64,000 nt of DNA from NCBI RefSeq assembly GCF_900461105.1, contig NZ_UFWZ01000001.1, positions 2,631,001 through 2,695,000 of the forward strand, written 5' to 3'. Below are positions 1 through 8,716 of this stretch, piece by piece (position 1 is the stretch's first letter; each line of letters opens with the position of its first letter). The position numbers and the translations under genes are program-made. This DNA comes from Clostridium putrefaciens. GTDB lineage: Bacteria > Bacillota > Clostridia > Clostridiales > Clostridiaceae. Under the pieces are notes generated by a model, which had not been told where the DNA came from, made no database searches, and worked only from the letters and a program-made list of their open reading frames with translations.

Positions 1-123
1 GAATTTGTTTAATAGCCCTAGCTATATTGATTAAAGTTCTCAATATTTTAGAGTGTAACTCCTCACTATAAATTATATCATATTACTAAAGCTTTCATAT
101 AACACCTATAAAATACTACATAC

Positions 124-160
124 AAAAAAGAACAGATCATTAAACTCTCTGTTCTTTTTT
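124..160. terminator. Bidirectional intrinsic terminator
   Basis: A 13-bp stem (AAAAAAGAACAGA paired with TCTGTTCTTTTTT) encloses a short loop and has T runs on both sides. It lies just downstream of the minus-strand nucleoside operon and probably ends it. No gene is visible in bases 1-283. Confidence 0.75.
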
Positions 161-283
161 GACTTATTATTCTATTAACTTCATTAAACTTCTAATATAA
201 ACTTATATCTAAGTCTACTGTATGATAATTTGAAAACTTATCCTAATTACTATAAATAAAATTAGTCTTCCTGTGTCTTCTAT

Positions 284-1690
284 CTATAAAAACATTATCA
301 TTGATAGAATAAACATAAATATAACTCCACCAACCATTGGCACCGATGTTCTCTTTACAACGTCTATAGCATTTTTCTTTACAGATCCTGCTACAATTAC
401 GGTAACTGCTGCCACTGGTGACACTGCTCTCATTAGATTTCCTGCAAGTCCCATTGGAACTGAAATTGCAATAGGGCTAATTCCTGCTGCCTCTGCTAAT
501 GGAACTATTAACGGAATCATTGCAAAGAATAAGGCTGTCCCACTACCTGAAAGCAATACTATTAGCATAGATAACGCTACCAAGATTAGTGGAAGAACTA
601 TTCCCATGCCTGTACCTTGTGTAGAAATCATAGTCTTTTGTAAAGTACTAATCAATCCAATTGAGTTTAATCCTGCTACAAATACGCTGGCTGCTACTAA
701 TAATGCCACAATTGAAACTCCACCTGCCATTCCCTTAAAGAAGGTTTCTGTTTCTTTCAAAACCTTATTATCTCCCTTGTGCCTAACTAATTCACAGATA
801 ATTGCAATGATAAAACTTAAGATTGATGCTACTTCTACTGATAATGCTGATGATGAACCTGTGAAGTAAACCATAATCAATAATAATATTGGCAGTAATG
901 GTAGTAATGCATATACTGTTTTAAATAATGCCGATCCCTTAATTTCACTAACTGCTTTTATTTCAACCTCTTCTCTATCCAAGTCATTTACTTGTTTTTT
1001 ATCCATAAACTTTTGCCAAAAATAATGTAAAATTGCCATGAAACCTAGTGTAGGAATTGAAACTATAGCATGATATTTAAGCACATAATCTGTTACTGTT
1101 AATCCTGCATAAGCTGGAAACTTCGCTAGTTCTTGAGCAATTGCAACATTGTCACTTCCAAGAGGTGTTGGTATTACTGTTGCCGTTGTGGCAATAACTG
1201 CCGCTGCTGTTAGTGTACTCATACCTGACCTTTTTAAAACTGGAAATAATGTAGCTAATAATATAATTGCTAAGTTAGAAGCACTTGGAATTACTAAAGA
1301 AAGTAAATTTCCTAATAAAAATACAATTGGAACTAATATATAAGTTGATTTAATTTTACCTATTGGTTTTGTTAAAACACTTACAGTAACATCATTTGCT
1401 CCTATTTTACTCATATAAGCTGAGTATCCTCCTAAGATCAAAATGATAAATCCTGCCGCTGATAAGGTTTGTTTAAAAATATCTGCTGTTGCTTTTAATG
1501 GGTCAAGTAACATAAGCCCTGTAGACTCAAACTTTTTAATTGCTATACCATTTCCCATTGCAATGGAAATATACATTAATATTATACCAATAGCAAATAA
1601 GGTTATTTTTATATCCATTTTCTTTATTAGCATGTATATTACTAAAGCAATTGCAATAATAGCTGTCCCAAGCATTATAAAATTGTTCAT
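284..1690 (-). CDS. DcuC-family membrane permease, probable nucleoside/ribose transporter
   Basis: This is a 468-residue, very hydrophobic protein with about 12 predicted membrane segments. The sequence resembles the DcuC/YfcC-type anaerobic carboxylate carriers: short charged loops, SAG-type and GLAGNLMRAVSP-type motifs near the C-terminus, and a charged central loop at about residues 228-250. It is the last gene of a minus-strand operon after nucleoside hydrolase and ribokinase. The context therefore suggests nucleoside or pentose import rather than dicarboxylate exchange; that substrate is inferred. A good ribosome site (GGGAGAGGA) precedes the ATG. Confidence 0.75.
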   Translation of the reverse strand: MNNFIMLGTAIIAIALVIYMLIKKMDIKITLFAIGIILMYISIAMGNGIAIKKFESTGLMLLDPLKATADIFKQTLSAAGFIILILGGYSAYMSKIGANDVTVSVLTKPIGKIKSTYILVPIVFLLGNLLSLVIPSASNLAIILLATLFPVLKRSGMSTLTAAAVIATTATVIPTPLGSDNVAIAQELAKFPAYAGLTVTDYVLKYHAIVSIPTLGFMAILHYFWQKFMDKKQVNDLDREEVEIKAVSEIKGSALFKTVYALLPLLPILLLIMVYFTGSSSALSVEVASILSFIIAIICELVRHKGDNKVLKETETFFKGMAGGVSIVALLVAASVFVAGLNSIGLISTLQKTMISTQGTGMGIVLPLILVALSMLIVLLSGSGTALFFAMIPLIVPLAEAAGISPIAISVPMGLAGNLMRAVSPVAAVTVIVAGSVKKNAIDVVKRTSVPMVGGVIFMFILSMIMFL

Positions 1691-1716
1691 AATAAATTCC
1701 TCTCCCTATGTTTATT

Positions 1717-2637
1717 TTATATACAGTTTTTAATTGAACTCATGAACCACTCTTTGAATATATTTGCATTTATATCTGTACATACCTTTGCGTTTGGAGA
1801 TTTTCCTAGGTATCCTTTTAAGTCAACCACAGTGCACCCTAATGTTAAATTACTTTGTGTTTCAACATCTATAAAGGTTTCTGTCATCTCATACATTTCA
1901 GGGCAAAGTATATAAGCTATTGCACAGCTATCATACATTTTTAATCCTGTTTTAAAGCTTCCACCTCTATACTTTTGGAATAATGAATACATCATATGTC
2001 CGGTTTTTCCGAAGGTTTTAATTTCTTCACTATCCTCTGGGTATACTAGTGCCTTAAGCCCCATATCTAATCCTGCCATCACTAGATTCACACCACTCAT
2101 AAACACAATTTTAGCTGCCTGTGGGTCTGTTGCTATATTAAATTCACCCATAACTGTCTTATTGCCCCTTGTCAAAGATCCACCCATAAATACAATTTCA
2201 TCAATATTAGCTTTAACTTCTGGGTACATTTTTAATAGCACTGCAATATTTGTAAGTGGTCCAATAGCCATTATAGTTATTGGAGTTTCACTTTGAAGAA
2301 TAGTCCTTCTCATTGCCTCAACTGCATGCTCTTCTAATAAGTTACTACGACATGGCTCTCCAAAGTCATATCCATCCATTCCTGATGCACCATGAACATT
2401 TTTTGCATCATCAAACTTTTCAAGTAAAGGCTCTCTAAGACCTTTTGCTACAGGTATACTTTTTCCAAAAAAGGTCAATAGTTTTAATGTGTTCTCAGTT
2501 ACTAAATCAAGACTAACATTTCCAGCTACAGTTGTTATAAGTTCTACATCTATTTTATCGGAAAATAGTGCTATTGCTATTGCTATTGCGTCATCGATAC
2601 CTGGGTCAGTGTCTATTATTAATTTTCTTTTGCTCAT
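1717..2637 (-). CDS. Inosine/uridine-preferring nucleoside hydrolase
   Basis: This 306-residue protein carries the family's N-terminal calcium/ribose-binding motif DTDPGIDDAIA (about residues 9-19), plus the MGG and FNIATDPQAA segments expected of IunH-type enzymes. The family hydrolyses the N-glycosidic bond of ribonucleosides to base plus ribose. The start is supported by AAAGGAGGCTGAAG upstream. It lies between the permease and ribokinase, so the ribose released can be phosphorylated by the next enzyme. Cytoplasmic; exact base preference cannot be told. Confidence 0.92.
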   Translation of the reverse strand: MSKRKLIIDTDPGIDDAIAIAIALFSDKIDVELITTVAGNVSLDLVTENTLKLLTFFGKSIPVAKGLREPLLEKFDDAKNVHGASGMDGYDFGEPCRSNLLEEHAVEAMRRTILQSETPITIMAIGPLTNIAVLLKMYPEVKANIDEIVFMGGSLTRGNKTVMGEFNIATDPQAAKIVFMSGVNLVMAGLDMGLKALVYPEDSEEIKTFGKTGHMMYSLFQKYRGGSFKTGLKMYDSCAIAYILCPEMYEMTETFIDVETQSNLTLGCTVVDLKGYLGKSPNAKVCTDINANIFKEWFMSSIKNCI

Positions 2638-2768
2638 TGGGCTTCAGCCTCCTTTATATTTTGACAATTTATTAATTTTTTATTTATGTTTAAAAATTTA
2701 TTTGCTTTTTAAGTATATTTTATATATTTGTTAGCCTTTTATTTATTTTTAACAAATTTATTGGATTT

Positions 2769-3686
2769 TTATTTATTTTCAAAAAAATTATCAACTTCTT
2801 CAAGAGTTGGAATAGATATTTGAGCTCCTTCTCTTGTAACAGTTAGAGCAGAAACCTTTGTTGCATATAATAAGGCTTCGTATAAAGGGCTACTAAAAGA
2901 TATTTTTGCTACTAAAGCTCCTATAAAGGAATCCCCTGCAGCCGTAGAATCAACAGTCTCCACCTTATATGCATTTATCCTAATTACTTCATCTAAGGTT
3001 ACAGTTATACTGCCTTTTGATCCTAATGTAATTATAATATTTTTTGCTCCCTTATTTTGAAGGATCTTTGCTGCCCTTTCACACTCATAAGAGTTGTTAG
3101 GATATATATCCGTTAACATCTTACATTCACTTTGGTTAATAACTAAAATATCTATATGTTTATAATACTCATCTTTAAATAGCCTAGCTGGTGCTGGATT
3201 TAATACTGTTACCATTCCAATACCTTTCGCATACTCTATTAATTTAAGAGTTGTATCTACGTTATTTTCAAATTGAGTTACAAATATATCTTCTTTACTT
3301 GCAAGTTTATCTAAATTATCCTTTGCAAAATTAAAGGTTAAAGCGTAATTTGCACCTGGATTTAAAATTATTCTATTATCATTTTCATGACATATAATCA
3401 TAGCTGTACCAGTGGGTTGCTTTTTATGTAATTCAATACTATCTGTATTAATTCCATTATTTTTTAAAGCACTTACCGCTTCAGCTCCAAAAGGATCATC
3501 TCCAACACTTCCTATAAATGATACCTCTGCATTTGATTTTACTGCTGCAACTGCTTGATTTCCACCTTTCCCACCTGCATTTAGCAAAAAATCATGACCT
3601 TGGATAGTCTCTCCCTTACTCGGAATATTATCAACTTTAATTGTAAGATCCATATTAAGACTTCCAACTACAATAACTTTTCTCAT
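2769..3686 (-). CDS. rbsK: Ribokinase
   Basis: This 305-residue PfkB-family sugar kinase has the N-terminal GSLNMDL and GGKGGNQAVAA motifs and the C-terminal DSTAAGDSFIGAL motif holding the catalytic Asp and anion hole. It phosphorylates D-ribose to ribose 5-phosphate with ATP. The open frame extends 10 codons further upstream, but the ATG at 3686 is preferred: it follows AGAAAGAAGTGA and matches the family start (MRKVIVVGS). The longer frame overlaps the upstream acetyltransferase. It sits between the GNAT gene and nucleoside hydrolase. Confidence 0.92.
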   Translation of the reverse strand: MRKVIVVGSLNMDLTIKVDNIPSKGETIQGHDFLLNAGGKGGNQAVAAVKSNAEVSFIGSVGDDPFGAEAVSALKNNGINTDSIELHKKQPTGTAMIICHENDNRIILNPGANYALTFNFAKDNLDKLASKEDIFVTQFENNVDTTLKLIEYAKGIGMVTVLNPAPARLFKDEYYKHIDILVINQSECKMLTDIYPNNSYECERAAKILQNKGAKNIIITLGSKGSITVTLDEVIRINAYKVETVDSTAAGDSFIGALVAKISFSSPLYEALLYATKVSALTVTREGAQISIPTLEEVDNFFENK

Positions 3687-3694
3687 ACTATTTA

Positions 3695-4108
3695 TCACTT
3701 CTTTCTTTCTAAACAAATCATACCTGCTCCAAATCTCTCACTTGGCCTTTGTACAAATCCAAATTTTTCATAAAACCCTTCTGTATCAGGCATAGCCATA
3801 AGTCCTATATAAGCATTTTCACAACAGCATGATTCTATATAATCTAATAAGTTATCAACAACCATTTTTCCTACTTTTTTATTTCTATACTTAGGATGAA
3901 CCACCACATCTTTTATGAAAAATACAATTCTTCCATCTCCAACTACTCTTCCAATAGCAATAGGATCTTCATTATCATATATAACTACACTATAAACAGT
4001 GTTTTTTAATGCTTCGATAATGTCTTCTTTATGATATTGTTGCATATTTGCATATTGCCTTATGCTGTGATATATATCCCATGTTAAGCCATTTTTACAT
4101 ATTTTCAT
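3695..4108 (-). CDS. GNAT-family N-acetyltransferase
   Basis: The protein is about 137 residues with a classic GNAT core: a VVHPKYRNKKVGKMVVDNLL acetyl-CoA binding stretch and a final GFYEKFGF motif. The start at 4108 is preferred because AGGGGATG precedes it; the upstream extension would read through the promoter and operator. It is the first gene of the nucleoside/ribose operon, a few bases ahead of rbsK. Its substrate is unknown. It may be a passenger, or may act on a small metabolite of the pathway. Confidence 0.85.
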   Translation of the reverse strand: MKICKNGLTWDIYHSIRQYANMQQYHKEDIIEALKNTVYSVVIYDNEDPIAIGRVVGDGRIVFFIKDVVVHPKYRNKKVGKMVVDNLLDYIESCCCENAYIGLMAMPDTEGFYEKFGFVQRPSERFGAGMICLERKK

Positions 4109-4122
4109 TTTAACATCCCCTG

Positions 4123-4140
4123 TGGTAAAACGTTTTATCA
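4123..4140. promoter_or_regulatory. LacI-type operator
   Basis: TGGTAAAACGTTTTATCA is an 18-bp palindrome with 8 of 9 pairs matching and the central ACGT typical of LacI/PurR/CcpA-class sites. It lies immediately downstream of the minus-strand -10 box, over the expected transcription start, and near the divergent LacI gene. The simplest reading is repression of the operon by that regulator. CcpA binding is an alternative. Confidence 0.75.
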
Positions 4141-4149
4141 ATATGGAAT

Positions 4150-4178
4150 ATGATATCATCAGGTGTAACCGTTGTCAA
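4150..4178 (-). promoter_or_regulatory. Promoter of nucleoside/ribose operon
   Basis: On the minus strand there is TTGACA, a 17-bp spacer, then TATCAT. This is a near-consensus sigma-A promoter. The operator at 4123-4140 follows directly. Confidence 0.75.
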
Positions 4179-4300
4179 CATTTTTCATGAATTTTTTTGA
4201 TTTTTTTCATGAAATATAAGATGTTTTTTTATTTTATATATTCAATTGTATTTAACAAAAATTTCACAAATAATATGCTATACTTATTTTGGTGATTAAA

Positions 4301-5314
4301 ATGAAAGTTAAATTAAAAGATATTGCTAAACAGGCAAACGTATCCATAACCTCTGTGTCTTTAGTTTTAAATAATAAGCCTTGTAGAATTTCAAGCGAAA
4401 AGAAAGAATTAATTGAAAAGATTGCAAAAGATAATAATTATACTCCAAATATTAATGCAAGAAGCCTAATTACAAATGAAACTAAAACCCTTGGACTCAT
4501 TATTCCTGATATTGAAAACATATTTTTCTCAAGGCTTACCAAAACCATTGAAACCTATTGCAGGCAATTTGGATACGCTTTGATTATAGTAAACTCAAAT
4601 GATGAATATAAAGAGGATCTTTATTTATTAGATTTATTATTAGCAAGAGGCATAGATGGTCTTTTTATTGCTATTTCTAATTCCGCATATAATAATAAAG
4701 AAGAGGTATGTTTAAGGCTTAAAAAATTAACTATACCTTATATAATGGTGGATAGAGTTTTTGATGAATTAAACTGTAATCAGGTGTATTTTGATAATGT
4801 AAAAGGCTCTTATCTTGCAGCAAAGCATTTAATTGAAAATGGACATTCTAAAATTTCCTGTATTACAAATTGTATTTATTCAAAAAACACTGTATCACGC
4901 TTTGAAGGATATGAAAAAGCAATGAAGGAACATGGTCTAGAAATAAAGAAAGATTACATTATTGAAGGAGATTATCGTATTCAAAGTGGATATAATACTG
5001 GTGATATGGTAATTAAAAATCATACCACCGCTGTATTTGTTACAAATGACATGATGGCCCTTGGATTACTTAAACGATTAGGCGAAAAAGGTATAAAGAT
5101 TCCTGAAGACTTGTCTATTGTAAGCTATGATAACTTATTAAATGACTTTATCCTTGGTCCAGGCATAACTTCCATTGATCAAAATATTTCAAATCTAGGA
5201 AAAACAGCTTGTGACCTGATGCTTAAGCTTCTCAAAAATGAAGAAACAGCAATTAAAAAGATATGTTTAGATCCTGAACTAATTATAAAAAAAAGCGTTA
5301 AAAATATAGTGTAA
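4301..5314 (+). CDS. LacI-family transcriptional regulator
   Basis: The product has an N-terminal LacI helix-turn-helix (KLKDIAKQANVSITSVSLVL) with hinge helix, then a periplasmic-binding-protein-like sugar sensor with the usual GLIIPDIEN and VTNDMMALGLL segments. The length of about 337 residues is normal. GTG and TTG starts lie upstream (4292, 4289), but the ATG at 4301 has GGTGA five bases before it and matches the family start. It is divergent from the nucleoside/ribose operon and the likely repressor acting at 4123-4140, relieved by a ribose- or nucleoside-derived ligand. That ligand is inferred. Confidence 0.9.
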   Translation: MKVKLKDIAKQANVSITSVSLVLNNKPCRISSEKKELIEKIAKDNNYTPNINARSLITNETKTLGLIIPDIENIFFSRLTKTIETYCRQFGYALIIVNSNDEYKEDLYLLDLLLARGIDGLFIAISNSAYNNKEEVCLRLKKLTIPYIMVDRVFDELNCNQVYFDNVKGSYLAAKHLIENGHSKISCITNCIYSKNTVSRFEGYEKAMKEHGLEIKKDYIIEGDYRIQSGYNTGDMVIKNHTTAVFVTNDMMALGLLKRLGEKGIKIPEDLSIVSYDNLLNDFILGPGITSIDQNISNLGKTACDLMLKLLKNEETAIKKICLDPELIIKKSVKNIV

Positions 5315-5325
5315 TCATGAAAAAT

Positions 5326-5347
5326 GCCTCCCTACCTTTAGGGAGGC
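5326..5347 (+). terminator. Hairpin terminator after LacI gene
   Basis: A perfect 9-bp GC-rich stem (GCCTCCCTA with TAGGGAGGC) and 4-base loop lie 12 bases after the stop codon. The following T tract is weak. Confidence 0.6.
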
Positions 5348-5440
5348 TAATTATCTTTGTAAACATTCTGTCATAAGTTAATACTTCATGCTCTTCAATG
5401 ACAATCACAATATAATATTGAGCTCCAAATGCTAATTATC

Positions 5441-5500
5441 ACTTTTTTGTTTGTAATATAACATTTTAGCTTTAACTGAATGTGTCAATATTAAAAATAT
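5441..5500. other. Deletion scar of a DUF2812/PadR locus
   Basis: The first 38 bases match the 3' end of the DUF2812 gene at about 7346-7382 with one mismatch. The next stretch matches 18 bases upstream of padR (8356-8373). What lies between the two at 7382-8356 is missing here. This looks like the remnant of a second PadR-DUF2812 copy whose middle was deleted. The rest of 5348-5662 shows no gene. Confidence 0.6.
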
Positions 5501-5662
5501 GTAATATCCATTAATATATCATTTTATAATTAGAGGGATCTTATGTTTCTTCTAGAATACATTAACAATACCTTATTATAATATTTCATTCGACTTTGTA
5601 CGCAAATATAAAGTAAATATTATTTTATGAAATAAATTTAATAATGGATTAGAGGGATTATT

Positions 5663-5806
5663 TTGATAGATATAATACATATATTAGGAGCAGCAGGTTC
5701 AGGTACTTCAACCTTAGGAAAAAAATTAGAAAACAAATTAAATTATATTCATCTTGATGTAGATGATTATTTTTGGTTTCCAACAAATCCACCATTCCTC
5801 TTATAG
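5663..5806 (+). pseudogene. Truncated P-loop kinase (N-terminal fragment)
   Basis: A TTG-started frame after GAGGGATTATT encodes 47 residues with an intact Walker A (GAAGSGTSTLG) and a following LDVDDYFW segment. These resemble the start of adenylate-kinase/shikimate-kinase-like NTPases. It then stops at TAG. The nucleotide-binding core without the rest cannot be functional. The remaining part of the gene is not found nearby. Confidence 0.7.
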
Positions 5807-5892
5807 AAAATCTAATCAAATAACTTTCACGCAATTTTCTTGAATTATGCCACAACTGTAATCTATTAAGAAGTTATAAGGAGTAATTAGAA

Positions 5893-6999
5893 ATGAGTAA
5901 TTTTAATCAAACTAATATAATAAAAGAGATTTTACAATTTGAGTATGAAAGTAAAATGATTTCTAAAGGAAATAATTTTCCAAAGCTTAATATAAATGAG
6001 TATAATCTAAAAGATATATGTATATTACTACACAATAAAATAAAAGTTAGTGAAATAAGTAGATATTTCGGATGGTCACAAAAGGAATTATCTGATAGAT
6101 TAGAGCTATTGCTTAAAGAAGAACTTATTATAAATAAACAGAATGAGTATATTCCTTATTTAATGGTTATTTCATTGGAAGAAGGAAAGAAATTAAATGA
6201 ACAATTAGATAAAATCGCGTATAACGTTGTAAAATTGATTGAGGATAAATTTGATGAGATAAAGAAAGAAACATATAAATTTGAATGCTTTAAACAATTT
6301 AAGTTTAATGAAATATCTCTGTTTATTTTGAGTAATGTTGTATTAGACTCTATACAAATAGATAATGTGGAAAAGTTATTCTTGAAATCTGAAAGAACAA
6401 GGCGAAATGGTATGAACTACTATTATTCATTACAAGAGAAATATAACCATACTGAAAAAGAGTCATTAGGCATATACGGAAATATGTTTAGATATTATGG
6501 AGATATTGCATTTGGGCTTTATGGTAATGAAAGAAATGGAATTAACTTTCATACAATTGATAACCTTTGTTTGGAAACATACTTTGGTAGTTTTAATTTT
6601 AAAAATGTAAATGATTTTAAAGGCTACTTATTGAAAGAACTTTTAAAGTACTTTAAGGAAAAGGATTATGAACTAACTAAAAATCTTATAAGTGGATTTA
6701 ATCGTTTGGGAATAATGAAGGGTAATAAAATTAATATTCCAGTTTTAAATAAAGATGATTTTTATAAATTAAATGATATAGCTAATATTATAAAGGATGA
6801 TTATATAGATGTTTTTGAGAAAAATTATAAAAGTATCCATTATAGCTATAATAATTCTGTATATTCAAATGAAATATCTTTTGAAGAATATTTCATTTGG
6901 TGGTATCACCTACTATATTCAAGAGCAACTGATCTATTAATTGGAGGCCACATAATTGACATACCTAACACTGGTAATTTTAGTTATATAGTTTCGTAA
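5893..6999 (+). CDS. Hypothetical protein with N-terminal winged-helix-like region
   Basis: The frame encodes 368 residues with a good ribosome site (GGAGTAATTAG). Residues about 40-80 resemble a winged helix (KVSEISRYFGWSQKELSDRLELLLKEELI). The rest is Lys/Asn/Tyr-rich, probably helical and without membrane segments, and I recognise no enzyme motif. It could be a DNA-binding regulator with a ligand domain. It stands alone between a broken kinase and a broken Nudix gene, in an area of heavy decay, but its own frame is intact. Confidence 0.6.
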   Translation: MSNFNQTNIIKEILQFEYESKMISKGNNFPKLNINEYNLKDICILLHNKIKVSEISRYFGWSQKELSDRLELLLKEELIINKQNEYIPYLMVISLEEGKKLNEQLDKIAYNVVKLIEDKFDEIKKETYKFECFKQFKFNEISLFILSNVVLDSIQIDNVEKLFLKSERTRRNGMNYYYSLQEKYNHTEKESLGIYGNMFRYYGDIAFGLYGNERNGINFHTIDNLCLETYFGSFNFKNVNDFKGYLLKELLKYFKEKDYELTKNLISGFNRLGIMKGNKINIPVLNKDDFYKLNDIANIIKDDYIDVFEKNYKSIHYSYNNSVYSNEISFEEYFIWWYHLLYSRATDLLIGGHIIDIPNTGNFSYIVS

Positions 7000-7000
7000 A

Positions 7001-7348
7001 TTGGGTTGTAAAAAGCATTATATAGTATCACACCACCGTGAATACCATTCAGTACACGGCGGTTCAATAAAAATTAATGTTGAATATACCGATTTTTTAC
7101 AGGTTGCAATTAAAGAGGCAAAAGAAGAAGCAGGTATAAATACTGTGACAGCTCTTACAAGAAATATTGTGTCTATTGATATTCTACCTGTATATGGGCA
7201 TGTGAGAAGAAATAAGTATATTAGTGAACCCCTACACCTTTCCATAGCATATGTTCTTATCGCAAATGGAAAAGTGAGACTCATCGTAAAGAAAGATGAA
7301 AATAGCGATGTCACTTGATTTTCTTTAGATAAATTTACTGAAGATTTT
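7001..7348 (+). pseudogene. Nudix hydrolase pseudogene
   Basis: The frame holds a recognisable Nudix box helix (AIKEAKEEAGI) followed by the usual strand segment (VTALTRNIVSIDILPVYGHV). The N-terminal half of the domain is missing. Near the 3' end an in-frame TGA at about 7316-7318 falls where I would expect the Trp of a VKWF-type motif, and homologous-looking codons (FSLDKFTEDFF) continue after it. The gene is broken at both ends. Confidence 0.7.
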
Positions 7349-7952
7349 TTTGTTTGTAATATAGCATTTTAGCTTTAACTGAAAAACAAATATATAAAAC
7401 TAATGCTATTGGAATAACTAGCCATAGTAAACCTCTTCCCGCTGCAAAAGGCGTTTCAAATAAAAAACGTCTCCAAAATGATATTCCAGACATTTCCCAT
7501 AGCCCTGGTGTATAATATAATAATTTAGGATTAAGAACTGATTTAATGTCGATACTCTTTTGAAATGCCAGTGCTATAGAAATAGGTAAATATACTACTG
7601 CAAGTCCTATCCACATATCAGATAATCTTTTGTACCTTGCTGCTTTTGACATATCATCTGAAAAAATATCCTCATCACCATTTTCATTAATTTTTTTGAA
7701 ATATTGTGCTCCACAACTTTTATTACCAGATATATGTTTCCAACCACTATCTTCAAATAGAGCACTATAATCCATAAAATCCTCTTTATTTTTAAAAATT
7801 CTATAATCAATTCTTATTTTAGTATTTTGAGGTTTTGTAAAACTAAACTTATACCCAAAAGATGCCGTTTCTAACTCATATCCTTTTTTAGCCATGTCGT
7901 TTAACCATTTCTCTTCTTTATCATAATTAATGAAAAATTTAAATTTTCTCAT
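7335..7952 (-). CDS. DUF2812 domain-containing membrane protein
   Basis: The product has 205 residues. The N-terminal half (KFFINYDKEEKWLNDMAKKGYEL) matches the DUF2812 family, and the C-terminal half carries two likely membrane helices with a polar loop. DUF2812 genes are very often paired with a PadR regulator, as here: it starts 16 bases after the padR stop, preceded by GGGGGTATTAAG. The role is unknown. The gene is expected to be controlled by the PadR promoter upstream. Confidence 0.8.
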   Translation of the reverse strand: MRKFKFFINYDKEEKWLNDMAKKGYELETASFGYKFSFTKPQNTKIRIDYRIFKNKEDFMDYSALFEDSGWKHISGNKSCGAQYFKKINENGDEDIFSDDMSKAARYKRLSDMWIGLAVVYLPISIALAFQKSIDIKSVLNPKLLYYTPGLWEMSGISFWRRFLFETPFAAGRGLLWLVIPIALVLYICFSVKAKMLYYKQKNLQ

Positions 7953-7967
7953 CTTAATACCCCCAAA

Positions 7968-8282
7968 TTAGAATTTTATTAAACTTCTTGTTATATCAAT
8001 CATAAAATTCATTCTTTCAAAATCTAATTGTAGAACTTCTTTTCCTTTTTCAGTAATAACATAAACCTTTCGCCTAGCATCATCACTTTTGACCGATTGT
8101 ATGAATTTTTGTTTTAGTAAGTTCTCAATAGCACCATAAAGTGTCCCTGCTGCTATCTTAACTTGATAATTACTTAATTCTTCAACCTTTTGCATAATAA
8201 TATAACCATGAGCAGGTTCTAGTAATGCTAAAAGTACATAGTAGGTAGTTTCTGTTAATGGTAAACTTTTATCTCTATTCAT
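7968..8282 (-). CDS. PadR-family transcriptional regulator
   Basis: The product is about 104 residues and is the winged-helix PadR domain almost alone: ETTYYVLLALLEPAHGYIIMQKV, then AAGTLYGAIENLLKQKFI and the wing DARRKVYVITEKGKEVL. ATG at 8282 is chosen over the upstream TTG because GGAGG precedes it by five bases. It is co-transcribed with DUF2812. Two palindromes on its own promoter imply autoregulation. Confidence 0.9.
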   Translation of the reverse strand: MNRDKSLPLTETTYYVLLALLEPAHGYIIMQKVEELSNYQVKIAAGTLYGAIENLLKQKFIQSVKSDDARRKVYVITEKGKEVLQLDFERMNFMIDITRSLIKF

Positions 8283-8306
8283 ATTCTCCTCCAATTAGCC
8301 AACAAA

Positions 8307-8361
8307 ACTATACAGTTGTACTATATAGTTTTATTATATACAGTTAAACTGTATATGTCAA
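8307..8361 (-). promoter_or_regulatory. padR promoter with two operator palindromes
   Basis: The minus strand shows TTGACA (8356-8361), exactly 17 bases, then TATAAT (8333-8338): a perfect consensus promoter. A perfect 21-bp palindrome (8336-8356, ATATACAGTT-A-AACTGTATAT) fills the spacer, and a second near-perfect 23-bp palindrome (8307-8329) covers the expected start. This layout is ideal for repression by a dimeric PadR. Confidence 0.8.
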
Positions 8362-8716
8362 TATTAAAAATATAGCCACATCAATAATTAAGACTATTTT
8401 AGATGTATTTCAATATAAATCATGAATAAAATCAAAGATGAACGTTTAGTTTTAAGAAACTTAAAAAATATCCGTATTGCTTTTTTGTCTCAAACCCTTG
8501 GCATAATCACCATTTTATGTAAACAACATTTTATGGATGGTAAAAGTTTTTCAGATATTCCATTGTTTCTTGTATTTATTTTAACAAAACGGGTGAAATT
8601 CTCCCATCCTCTACAGGTGGGGGATGAATAGCCCTTATTATTTTAGGTTCGATACATAAAATAATAACCTTTTGACATAATACTATTAATGATTAATTAT
8701 GAAAAGAGGTGATAAA

